Source: Kiloniellales bacterium (GTDB lineage: Bacteria > Pseudomonadota > Alphaproteobacteria > Kiloniellales > JAKSDN01). From it: 17,050 nt of DNA. Positions 1 to 7,859 of this stretch are shown here, piece after piece. The translations under genes were made by a program, and so were the position numbers. Position 1 is the first letter of the stretch. Each line of letters opens with the position of its first letter. The notes beneath the pieces were generated by a model. The model saw only the letters and a list, made by a program, of their open reading frames with translations. It made no database searches and was not told the origin of the DNA. The stretch spans positions 1 through 17,050 of the forward strand of contig JAKSDN010000829.1 in NCBI GenBank assembly GCA_022360075.1. The letters run 5' to 3'.

Positions 1-188
1 GCGATCTTCTCCGCCAGGCCATAGCTCGAAGGGTCGCTGCGGCTGCTGCCGACGAGCAGCGTGCGCTTACGGTAGACTACCCACTGCTCATAGGGCGTGT
101 GCCCGCCCGTCAGCAGCCAGGCGCCGCCAGCGGCACAAGCCTGAAGGAGGGCGCGCCGCCGCACGACGGCGCAGCCTGCCCTTGCCAC
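1..188 (-). CDS. Exported protein of unknown function, N-terminal fragment
   Basis: Only the first 62 codons lie in the window; the gene runs off the left edge. The likely start is the GTG at 188-186, directly after the TAG stop of the upstream formamidase and in the same frame. A GAGG motif five bases before the GTG, inside the formamidase 3' end, could serve as ribosome binding site, so translational coupling is likely. The N-terminus carries RRRALLQ followed by a short hydrophobic Ala/Gly/Leu stretch, resembling a Tat-type or Sec signal peptide. The visible mature part contains YEQWVVYRKRTLLVGSSRSD. This faintly recalls periplasmic substrate-binding proteins, but I cannot place it in a family. 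The 3' end is needed to identify it. That it is a real gene is supported by coding-like composition and tight linkage. Confidence 0.6.
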   Translation of the reverse strand, partial: MARAGCAVVRRRALLQACAAGGAWLLTGGHTPYEQWVVYRKRTLLVGSSRSDPSSYGLAEKI

Positions 189-1454
189 CTAGTCCTCGAA
201 CACCGTGAGCGGCAGGATCGCCGAGACCGTGTAATTCGGCACGTCGACCACTTGGCCGATGCGCAGATCGACCGCGACGCTCGAGAGGATGTAGGCCTGC
301 TCCTTGTCGAGACCGTGGTTGGCGACGATGTAGTCGATCATGTCGATCAAGGCGTTGCGCGCCGCCAGGGTCAGGTCCTCGGAGAGGTTTTCCAGGTCGG
401 TGATCTTCTCGCTGTCGATGTAGCTCAGGAAGGGCGGAATCGTACCTTTGGCCTTGAGCGGGAAGCCGACCGTGGCGTGAAAGGCGCTCGGCGCGAGCTG
501 CTTGAGCTGGCCCTGGCCGCGGAACTGCGGCGCGGTCACTTCGCTGCCCTTGCCCTTCAGCACTTCGGTGACGAGGGTGACCTTTGCGCCCATCTCGATC
601 GCGGTGCCTGAGACCTCGCCGTCGCCTTGGGCGTAGTGCACGTCGCCGGCGAAGAGCCCGCAGCCCTCGACGAAGCAGGGCAGCAGCAGCGTCGTGCCGA
701 CCTGCATCTGTTTGACGTCCATGTTGCCGCCGTTCTCGCGCGGCGGAATGGTGCGCAGGCAGGTGTCCTTGGCGCTGCCCTCCGGGCCGCAGACCGCGGC
801 CGGCTGGCCGCCGATCGGCTGCGGCGGCAGAGCGATACCGCCGGCCGCGCCGAGTGCGTTCTCGCGCGCGAGCCAGGCCTCGACCTCGGGTGCTCCCGGC
901 AGCACGCCGACCGAGCCGAGGAAGGCGGCATAGGGGATCTTGATGCCGGGCATCTGATCGGAGACCGCGGCCAGGCGCGAGAGCCGCCAGTTGACGATGT
1001 GGGGCTCGGTATAGATGTCGCGCAGAAAGCCGAAGCCCGGCACGATCACGGTATAGCCGTACTGGTCCGGCTCGATGTCGAGCAGCGTGACGGCGAGCAC
1101 GTCGCCGCGTTCGGCGCCCTCGATGAAGACCGGGCCGGTCATGGGATGCACGAGGTTGAGATCGAGCGCCGTCACGTCGGCGGCGGTCGAGTCCAGGTTC
1201 AGGCCGCTATCCAGCGCATCGCGGGTCCCCAGCACGATGACGTCGCCGGGCTTGGCGCGCGCGACGGCCGGGATGTCCGGGTGATAGCGGTTGAAGCAGT
1301 TCGGATCGTCGGCGCAGAAATCGCCGGACTTGGCGACGATCACTTGATTCTGCCAAGTGACGTCCGTGGTGTCCGCCCCGGCCGGGCCGAGAGCGGCGAG
1401 GGTGCCCGCCGCCGCGAGGGACGCGGCGAGAGCGGTGGTGCGGAGCGCGCTCAT
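189..1454 (-). CDS. Secreted formamidase/acetamidase family protein (FmdA/AmdA)
   Basis: This 421-residue protein belongs to the acetamidase/formamidase family, whose members hydrolyse short amides to the acid and ammonia. Family hallmarks are visible: RAKPGDVIVLGTRDA, HPMTGPVFIEGAERGDVLAV (near residues 105-125), the GGNMDVKQM segment and FAGDVHYAQGDGEVSGTAIE. The start at 1454 is chosen because AGAGGTAA sits about eight bases upstream and because it opens a clear signal peptide (residues 1-27, Leu/Ala-rich, AGA at the cleavage site). The frame stays open to 1697, but that extension lacks a ribosome site and would bury the signal. Export is unusual, since studied formamidases are cytoplasmic. 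Several cysteines (SGDFCADDPNC, CGPEGSAKDTC, CFVEGC) may form disulfides after export. The substrate cannot be told from sequence. A second exported protein follows immediately and is probably co-transcribed. Confidence 0.85.
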   Translation of the reverse strand: MSALRTTALAASLAAAGTLAALGPAGADTTDVTWQNQVIVAKSGDFCADDPNCFNRYHPDIPAVARAKPGDVIVLGTRDALDSGLNLDSTAADVTALDLNLVHPMTGPVFIEGAERGDVLAVTLLDIEPDQYGYTVIVPGFGFLRDIYTEPHIVNWRLSRLAAVSDQMPGIKIPYAAFLGSVGVLPGAPEVEAWLARENALGAAGGIALPPQPIGGQPAAVCGPEGSAKDTCLRTIPPRENGGNMDVKQMQVGTTLLLPCFVEGCGLFAGDVHYAQGDGEVSGTAIEMGAKVTLVTEVLKGKGSEVTAPQFRGQGQLKQLAPSAFHATVGFPLKAKGTIPPFLSYIDSEKITDLENLSEDLTLAARNALIDMIDYIVANHGLDKEQAYILSSVAVDLRIGQVVDVPNYTVSAILPLTVFED

Positions 1455-1758
1455 GTCTGGTTTTACCTCTCTGTTCGAATTGAACCCGAGCCGGATTCTT
1501 CGTGCGTCCGGCTTCTGGTATGCATGATGCCACTGTCCGCCCGTGGAGAACAGACGGTGCAGGCGGGACCCCTGTCGGCGTCCGCATGACCCGATCGCGT
1601 GAGCGTCTCGAGGGCCGTGGGTGGCGCATGGTTCGACCGAACCAGGAGAATTCTTCTTGAACCGGTACTTCTTGGTCCCATCTGGGTCCCAAGCCATAAA
1701 ACTCGCTGCTATCTATATGGACCTGTGGGGATCTCTCATTCAGGGAAGGGTTTCAGGG
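1455..1758. other. Divergent intergenic region, formamidase / carbonic anhydrase
   Basis: These 304 bases separate the two divergent genes and must carry both promoters. No convincing coding sequence is seen. GTTC-N5-GAAC at 1473-1485 is a short dyad just upstream of the formamidase ribosome site. An imperfect hairpin at 1671-1693 pairs CTTGG with CCAAG and CCCA with TGGG. A relatively AT-rich stretch (about 1692-1720, with TATCTATAT) could hold the carbonic anhydrase -10 element, but no good -35 partner was found. The functional reading is uncertain. Confidence 0.5.
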
Positions 1759-2535
1759 ATGGATCGACGTTCGCTTCTTCGCTACCTCGCGGTTTCCGGT
1801 GCCATGACTTGTCCGATCTGTCTCGCGGCGGCCAAATCCGCTGGCGCGGCGGGCGGCGGCCACGCGTGGGGCTATGAAGGAAAGCAAGGTCCGGAACACT
1901 GGGGCGAGCTCGACGCGGGCTACGGGACCTGTTCGGCCGGGACCCAGCAGTCGCCGATCGACCTGAGCGGCTCGGTCCAAGCCAATCTGGCCGACGTCCC
2001 GGTCAGCTACTGGGCGATGCCGCTCAAAATCCTGAACAACGGCCACACGGTCCAATGCAATGCCGCGCCGGGCAGCCACATCCTGGTCGAAGGCGTGCGC
2101 TACGACCTTTTGCAGTTCCACTTCCATCATCCGAGCGAGCACGCGATCGAGGGCAAGCGCTTCGACATGGAAGTCCATTTCGTCCACAGGTCCGAGGCCG
2201 GCGCGCTCTCCGTGCTCGGTGTCATGATCGCCTCCGGCACCGCCAACGAGGCCCTCGGACCGGTGTTCGACGCCATGCCGATGCAGGAGGCTAAGGAGCG
2301 CGAGATCGAAGGGGTGACCATCGAGCCGGCCCGGATCCTGCCGCGGAATCGCTCCCTGTTCCGCTATTTCGGCTCGCTCACCACGCCGCCCTGCTCGGAG
2401 GGCGTCAACTGGCTGGTCCTCAAAACCCCGGTCGAAGCCTCGCCCGAGCAAATCGGCAAGTTCGCCCAGGCCTTCCCGGGCAACGCGCGGCCGCTCCAGG
2501 AGCTCCACAGGCGCTTCATTCTGCATTCCGGCTGA
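1759..2535 (+). CDS. Alpha-class carbonic anhydrase, Tat-exported
   Basis: A 258-residue alpha-carbonic anhydrase interconverting CO2 and bicarbonate, probably in the periplasm. The zinc ligands are H121 and H123 (LLQFHFHHPSEH) and H140 (MEVHFVH). The proton-shuttle histidine is H96 in LNNGHTVQ, and the substrate-side threonine motif is SLTTPPCSEG (T208/T209). QQSPIDL is the conserved N-terminal signature. C58 and C212 sit where bacterial alpha enzymes form their disulfide. The start at 1759 gives MDRRSLLRYLAVSG, a twin-arginine-like signal, and GGAAGG lies about ten bases upstream; the upstream in-frame extension to 1621 is not needed. It is divergent from the formamidase and followed 161 bases later by pccA. 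A link to carboxylase bicarbonate supply is possible but unproven, because the enzyme is exported. Confidence 0.93.
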   Translation: MDRRSLLRYLAVSGAMTCPICLAAAKSAGAAGGGHAWGYEGKQGPEHWGELDAGYGTCSAGTQQSPIDLSGSVQANLADVPVSYWAMPLKILNNGHTVQCNAAPGSHILVEGVRYDLLQFHFHHPSEHAIEGKRFDMEVHFVHRSEAGALSVLGVMIASGTANEALGPVFDAMPMQEAKEREIEGVTIEPARILPRNRSLFRYFGSLTTPPCSEGVNWLVLKTPVEASPEQIGKFAQAFPGNARPLQELHRRFILHSG

Positions 2536-2696
2536 CCGCGCCCAACGCCGAACAGGTCTCTCCGACGGGCTGCCGTCACCAATCGGCGCGCGTTATTCGT
2601 GCGCAAAGGGCTGGCCCTTCCTGTCCCGAGCCATATAAAGGGGAGGTCGCCGGGGCCGTGGCGGCTTCAAGCCAGGCAGGGGAGGCCTGACAAGCC

Positions 2697-4703
<2,007 letters not shown>

Positions 4704-4724
4704 GGTTTCGAAGGCGGCTGCGCC

Positions 4725-5162
4725 ATGGAGCAGCTCGAGCGCCCGGCCGAGATCGATTGGGACGAACGGCGCCTCTGGTTCGAGGAGCAGGAGGCGACGC
4801 GCGGCGAGGCCGGCGTCGGCCAGCTTTCCGAGCAGGCCTGCGCGCTCATGATCGACCTGCAGGCCGCCTTCTGTGCCGGGGCCTGGACCGCGGTGATCGT
4901 CCTCGCTGCGGCCATCGTCGATGCCCAGAGCTTCCACAGCGGCTTTCCCAATGACGGCTTGGCCGAGGAGCGGTCTTGGCTGCGTGGTCTGCGCAACGCC
5001 CTGCTGCACGAGAACCGCAAGGACCCGGTAATCACGGTCGAGGATCAGTGGACCCGGCGCGGCGACTGGGAGCGCGCGGCGCGGCGTGCCGTCGAGACCG
5101 CCTTCGACGTGCTCTACCCGGCCGCGGCGAAGGCCCGCGCGGAGGGTGGCCGAGCGCGATGA
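4725..5162 (+). CDS. Conserved small protein with HEPN-like RX4H motif, unknown function
   Basis: A 145-residue, mainly alpha-helical protein with no family I can name with confidence. It starts 21 bases after pccA, with AAGGCGG eight bases before the ATG. A hydrophobic helix (about residues 40-66, ALMIDLQAAFCAGAWTAVIV) is followed by LRGLRNALLHEN, which contains R90-N-A-L-L-H95. RX4H in this helical setting resembles the active-site motif of HEPN domains, found in RNases and in DUF4145-like proteins. The C-terminal half (EDQWTRRGDWERAARRAVETAFDVLY) looks like another amphipathic helix. No signal peptide is evident. Its stop overlaps the acylphosphatase start as ATGA, so it is translationally coupled. 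The HEPN reading is inference from one motif and predicted helicity. Confidence 0.75.
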   Translation: MEQLERPAEIDWDERRLWFEEQEATRGEAGVGQLSEQACALMIDLQAAFCAGAWTAVIVLAAAIVDAQSFHSGFPNDGLAEERSWLRGLRNALLHENRKDPVITVEDQWTRRGDWERAARRAVETAFDVLYPAAAKARAEGGRAR

Positions 5163-5437
5163 AGCAGGTGCGCGTGGTCATCGCCGGGCGGGTGCAGGGA
5201 GTCGGCTTCCGCTACTGGACCCAGGATGAAGCGCAGCGCCGCGGCCTCGATGGCTGGGTCCGGAATCTCGTGAATGGCCGGGTCGAGGCCTGCTTCCAAG
5301 GCGATCCGGACAAGGTCGACGACATGCTCCGTGCCTGCCACGAGGGGCCGCGCTTCGCGAGCGTCCTGCGGGTCGAGATCTTCGACAGCGAGGAGGCGGT
5401 CGAGCCCGGGTTCCAGATCCTGCCGACCGGCGGGTGA
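5159..5437 (+). CDS. acyP: Acylphosphatase
   Basis: A 92-residue cytoplasmic enzyme hydrolysing acylphosphates such as carbamoyl- or acetyl-phosphate. The signature GRVQGVGFRYWTQDEA (residues about 10-25) contains the phosphate-binding loop and catalytic arginine (R19 in GFRYW). DGWVRNLVNGRVE (about 31-43) carries the catalytic asparagine in RNL. The length is typical for the family. The start codon overlaps the stop of the preceding gene by four bases (ATGA), so the three genes pccA, HEPN-like protein and acyP look like one transcription unit. A dispersed inverted repeat begins 42 bases after the stop and may help end the transcript. Confidence 0.95.
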   Translation: MKQVRVVIAGRVQGVGFRYWTQDEAQRRGLDGWVRNLVNGRVEACFQGDPDKVDDMLRACHEGPRFASVLRVEIFDSEEAVEPGFQILPTGG

Positions 5438-5479
5438 GGGATTCGGTGCACCGAGCTTCGACCTAGACTGAGGCTCTAT

Positions 5480-5596
5480 CCCCTCATGCTGAGCTTGTCG
5501 AAGCGTGAGGATCGCTCGGTGCGAACGCCAACGTCGGAGCAATCCAGAGCTACGCTCGGTTCGATGCCGAACCCTTCGACAGGCTCAGGATGAGGG
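5480..5596. repeat. Dispersed inverted repeat, family A copy 1
   Basis: Two arms of about 25 bases face each other: CCCTCATGCTGAGCTTGTCG followed by AAGCG (from 5481), and CCCTTCGACAGGCTCAGGAT followed by GAGGG (5572-5596). They pair at 22 of 25 positions around a spacer of about 66 bases. The same core occurs at 16375-16479. Short intergenic repeats of this TTCGACAAGCTCAG type are common in alphaproteobacterial genomes (established). A role in transcript ends or RNA stability is inference. It lies between acyP and arsR. Confidence 0.88.
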
Positions 5597-5620
5597 TGCA
5601 GGTGAATCGGCAAATAATAG

Positions 5621-5636
5621 TTCGATAATTCTGGAA
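5621..5636. promoter_or_regulatory. Putative ArsR operator, arsR promoter
   Basis: TTCGATAATTCTGGAA lies just before the -35 box of arsR. It matches the site before arsP (6705-6720, TTCGATAATTCTAGAA) at all but one position. The recurrence upstream of the two transcription units of the same locus, and the AT-rich dyad form typical of ArsR/SmtB operators, support the call. Binding is inferred. Confidence 0.65.
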
Positions 5637-5642
5637 ACATCG

Positions 5643-5671
5643 TTGACTTTCTTCCGGTGGTGAGCTACATA
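5643..5671 (+). promoter_or_regulatory. arsR promoter, apparently leaderless
   Basis: The -35 TTGACT (5643-5648) and -10 TACATA (5666-5671) are separated by 17 bases. Transcription would begin about seven bases after the -10, at or next to the ATG at 5678, leaving almost no 5' leader. This also argues against the upstream in-frame GTG at 5657, which lies inside the promoter. Confidence 0.5.
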
Positions 5672-5677
5672 GGCGAC

Positions 5678-5995
5678 ATGAACTTGAACCAAGCCGCTCG
5701 CTGTCTGGAAAAGCTCGGGAACCCGACGCGCCTGGAGATCTACCGTCTCCTGGTGCGCGCGGGGCCGGAGGGCCTGCCGGTCGGCGCCTTGCAGGAACAC
5801 CTTGAGATTCCGGCCTCGACCCTGTCGCACCATGTCTCGCATCTGGTGAACGCGGGCCTGGTGCATCAGGCGCGGGAAGGGCGCGTGCTGCGTTGCACGC
5901 CGAACTTCAAGCTGATGGACGAGCTGGTCGGTTTCCTGACCGAGGAATGCTGCCAGGGCCTGGCGCCCGCCAAGGGCCGGCGCAGGGCCGGATAA
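5678..5995 (+). CDS. arsR: ArsR/SmtB-family arsenical-responsive repressor
   Basis: A 105-residue winged-helix repressor of the ArsR family. The core reads LEKLGNPTRLEIYRLLVRAG, then the recognition helix ASTLSHHVSHLVNAGLV (about residues 47-63) and the wing HQAREGRVLRCTPN. The ELCVCDL metal-binding cysteines of the classical E. coli-type ArsR helix are absent here (GALQEHLEI instead). Candidate ligands are the vicinal C91-C92 in LTEECCQG near the C-terminus, with C9 and C73 also present. A C-terminal vicinal pair is the arrangement described for Acidithiobacillus-type and methylarsenite-selective Shewanella ArsR proteins, so trivalent organoarsenical sensing is inferred. ATG 5678 is preferred because the GTG at 5657 falls within the promoter. 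arsI follows after 38 bases, probably in the same transcript. Confidence 0.92.
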   Translation: MNLNQAARCLEKLGNPTRLEIYRLLVRAGPEGLPVGALQEHLEIPASTLSHHVSHLVNAGLVHQAREGRVLRCTPNFKLMDELVGFLTEECCQGLAPAKGRRRAG

Positions 5996-6033
5996 GACGG
6001 CGCAGGGGACAACAGTCGAGAAGGAACTGTTCC

Positions 6034-6465
6034 ATGAAACGCTTTCATGTCGGCATGCGGGTTGACGACCTCGAGTCCTCGATCCGCTTCTACACCGCCC
6101 TCTTCGGCGTCACACCTACGCGTCTGGAAGACGACTATGCGAAGTGGATGCTGGAGGATCCGCGGGTCAACTTCTCGATCTCGACGCGCTGCGATACCTC
6201 GGGCGACATTCACATGGGCATTCAAGTCGAGAACGAGGAAGAGCTCGACGAGGTCACCGACCGGCTCAAGTCCGCGAATATGACGGTGCGCGAGACGCCC
6301 GAGGTGACCTGCTGCTACGCCAAGTCGGACAAGACCTGGACCGCCGATCCCAAGGGCCTGCCCTGGGAAACCTTCCTCACCCGCGGTCCCACCACGGTCT
6401 ACGGCGACGAGACGCTGACCAAGGAAGACGTCGACGAGCTCAAGGCCGGGGCCTGCTGCGGTTAG
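6034..6465 (+). CDS. arsI: ArsI organoarsenical C-As lyase (glyoxalase/VOC fold)
   Basis: A 143-residue vicinal-oxygen-chelate protein matching ArsI, the Fe(II)-dependent dioxygenase that cleaves the carbon-arsenic bond of methylarsenite and trivalent aromatic arsenicals. All hallmark residues are visible: metal ligands H5 (MKRFHVGM), H60 (SGDIHMGIQ) and E112 (GLPWETF), and the arsenical-binding pair C93-C94 (VTCCYAKSDKTW). Spacing is close to the studied Bacillus enzyme (H5, H62, C96-C97, E115). AAGGA lies eight bases before the ATG. The C-terminus ends in ACCG, an extra cysteine pair found in many relatives. The family is sometimes annotated CadI or cadmium-induced, but the context with arsR and arsP supports arsenic. 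A repeat and a second promoter separate it from arsP. Confidence 0.93.
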   Translation: MKRFHVGMRVDDLESSIRFYTALFGVTPTRLEDDYAKWMLEDPRVNFSISTRCDTSGDIHMGIQVENEEELDEVTDRLKSANMTVRETPEVTCCYAKSDKTWTADPKGLPWETFLTRGPTTVYGDETLTKEDVDELKAGACCG

Positions 6466-6528
6466 GGGCTGTGCGCAAAGGGAACTGGCGCTGTCTCAGG
6501 GCGCTACAACATCGCGTTCTAAATTGCA

Positions 6529-6636
6529 TTGTCACCCTCGGGCTTGACCCGAGGGTCCATCAAGGTCCCGGACTCGGACCTCGATGGATTGCCGGGAGCG
6601 CGAAGCGCTCGGGCTTCGCCCGCCCGGCAATGACAA
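6529..6636. repeat. Dispersed inverted repeat, family B
   Basis: This 108-base element has TTGTCA/TGACAA termini and GC-rich internal hairpins: CTCGGG-5-CCCGAG at 6537-6553 and GAGCGC-3-GCGCTC at 6596-6610. The inner segments GGGTCCATC and GATGGATTGCCGGG are typical of a short repeat family common between genes in alphaproteobacteria. It has no coding potential. It sits between arsI and the arsP promoter, and so may separate the two transcripts. Confidence 0.85.
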
Positions 6637-6693
6637 CGTGGGGTGGTCAAGGGGAGAACTGAACGTGAGGTAAGTGATTCGAAACTCGTTTGA

Positions 6694-6721
6694 TTGGATT
6701 TTATTTCGATAATTCTAGAAT
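6694..6721 (+). promoter_or_regulatory. arsP promoter
   Basis: The -35 TTGGAT (6694-6699) and -10 TAGAAT (6716-6721) are spaced by 16 bases in an AT-rich island. The predicted transcript start near 6728 leaves room for GGAG (6735-6738) before the arsP ATG. The putative ArsR operator overlaps the -10, as expected for repression. Confidence 0.5.
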
Positions 6722-6724
6722 TAT
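6705..6724. promoter_or_regulatory. Putative ArsR operator, arsP promoter
   Basis: A perfect 16-base palindrome, ATAATTCTAGAATTAT (6709-6724), is preceded by TTCG, giving TTCGATAATTCTAGAATTAT. The left half recurs before arsR at 5621. It covers the -10 box of arsP, so a bound ArsR would block RNA polymerase. Binding is inferred from position and recurrence. Confidence 0.7.
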
Positions 6725-6748
6725 AAGTATCAAGTGGAGTGAAGATCA

Positions 6749-7816
6749 ATGACCGACTCCATATCGCCGAGTCTCCCGAGGAGCGGGCAGCATAAGATCT
6801 CCGGCTCGTCGCTGCTGCGCCGTCTCGACCGTGTCTGGCTGGCCTTCGGCCTGCTGTTCGCCGCGCTGCTCGTCGTCTCGCCGCCCCAGGCTTGGGAGAG
6901 CGCGCGCTTCACGGCCGATGCCTTCATCTGGATCCTGCCCTTCCTACTCCTGTCGGTCCTGCTGGCGGCCTGGATCAAGGCGGCCGGCGTGGACCATTTG
7001 ATCGGTAAGGCGGTCTCCCGCGCGCCGCTCGCAGCGATCGTCGTGGCCGCCTTGGTCGGCGCGCTCTCGCCCTTTTGCTCCTGCGGCGTCGTGCCCTTGA
7101 TCGCGGCGCTGATGGCCGCGGGCATGCCGCTGCCGGCGGTCATGGCCTTCTGGGTCGCCTCGCCGCTGATGGACCCCGAGACCTTCGTGCTGATGGCTGC
7201 GACCATCGGCCTCGACTTCACCTTCGCCAAGACCGTCGCCGCGATCGCGATGGGCCTGCTCGGCGGCTTTGCGACGCTGGCGGCCGAGCGCGCCGGTCTC
7301 TTCACCAACCCGCTTAAGGCCGCCGTCTGTGGCGGCTGCAGCGTCGGCGCCCTGGACGGGCAGCCGATCCGCTGGGCCTTTTGGCAGGAGGGGTCGCGGC
7401 GGCGCGTCTTCGGCGACGAGGCCCTGCGCGTCGGCCTCTTCCTGGGCAAGTGGCTGCTGCTCGCCTTTGCGATCGAAAGCCTGATGGTGGCCTGGCTGCC
7501 GCCCGATCTGATCGCGCAAAGCCTGGGCGGCAACGCCTGGTACGCGGTGCCTCTGGCAGTCGCCGTCGGCGTCCCGGCCTATCTCAACGGTTTCGCCGCA
7601 ATCCCGCTGGTCGGCGAATTGATCGCGATGGGCATGGCGCCGGGCGCGGCTCTGGCCTTCCTGACGGCAGGCGCGGTGACCTCGATCCCCGCGGCCATGG
7701 CGGTCTACGCGCTCGTCAAGCGGCCGGTGTTCCTCTGGTACCTGCTGGTAGCGCTCACCGGCTCGCTGGCCACAGGCTACGGCTACCAGCTCTGGCTGTC
7801 GGCGGTGGCGGCCTGA
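6749..7816 (+). CDS. arsP: ArsP organoarsenical efflux permease
   Basis: A 355-residue membrane protein of the ArsP/DUF318 permease family, whose studied members export trivalent organoarsenicals such as methylarsenite and reduced roxarsone. Two homologous halves are visible. The first contains the diagnostic GALSPFCSCGVVPLIAAL (C110 and C112), followed by GMPLPAVMAFWVASPLMDPE. The second contains GVPAYLNGFAAIPLVGELI and GAALAFLTAGAVTSIPA. An extra CGGC at residues 194-197 lies in the loop between halves and could bind thiophilic arsenicals (inference). About eight to ten hydrophobic segments are apparent. The start has GGAG ten bases upstream. Its promoter carries the same operator as arsR, and an MFS gene follows after 43 bases. 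Confidence 0.92.
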   Translation: MTDSISPSLPRSGQHKISGSSLLRRLDRVWLAFGLLFAALLVVSPPQAWESARFTADAFIWILPFLLLSVLLAAWIKAAGVDHLIGKAVSRAPLAAIVVAALVGALSPFCSCGVVPLIAALMAAGMPLPAVMAFWVASPLMDPETFVLMAATIGLDFTFAKTVAAIAMGLLGGFATLAAERAGLFTNPLKAAVCGGCSVGALDGQPIRWAFWQEGSRRRVFGDEALRVGLFLGKWLLLAFAIESLMVAWLPPDLIAQSLGGNAWYAVPLAVAVGVPAYLNGFAAIPLVGELIAMGMAPGAALAFLTAGAVTSIPAAMAVYALVKRPVFLWYLLVALTGSLATGYGYQLWLSAVAA

Positions 7817-7859
7817 GCGAAATTCGCGCGAGGGAGCCCGACAGGCTGCGGCGACCGCA

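Noticed and set aside
1455..1697. N-terminal extension of the formamidase frame
   Set aside because: The extension has no ribosome site, would hide a good signal peptide and occupies the divergent promoter region.
2601..2640. Promoter and PccR-type site before pccA
   Set aside because: A TATAA-like stretch is present at about 2634-2639, but no matching -35 and no TTTGCAAA-type dyad could be found.
5480..5596. Possible CRISPR-like repeat
   Set aside because: There are only two inverted arms, not regularly spaced direct repeats, and no cas genes.
5657..5677. Earlier GTG start for arsR
   Set aside because: It lies between the -35 and -10 of the best promoter and has no ribosome site; the ATG at 5678 gives the usual ArsR length.
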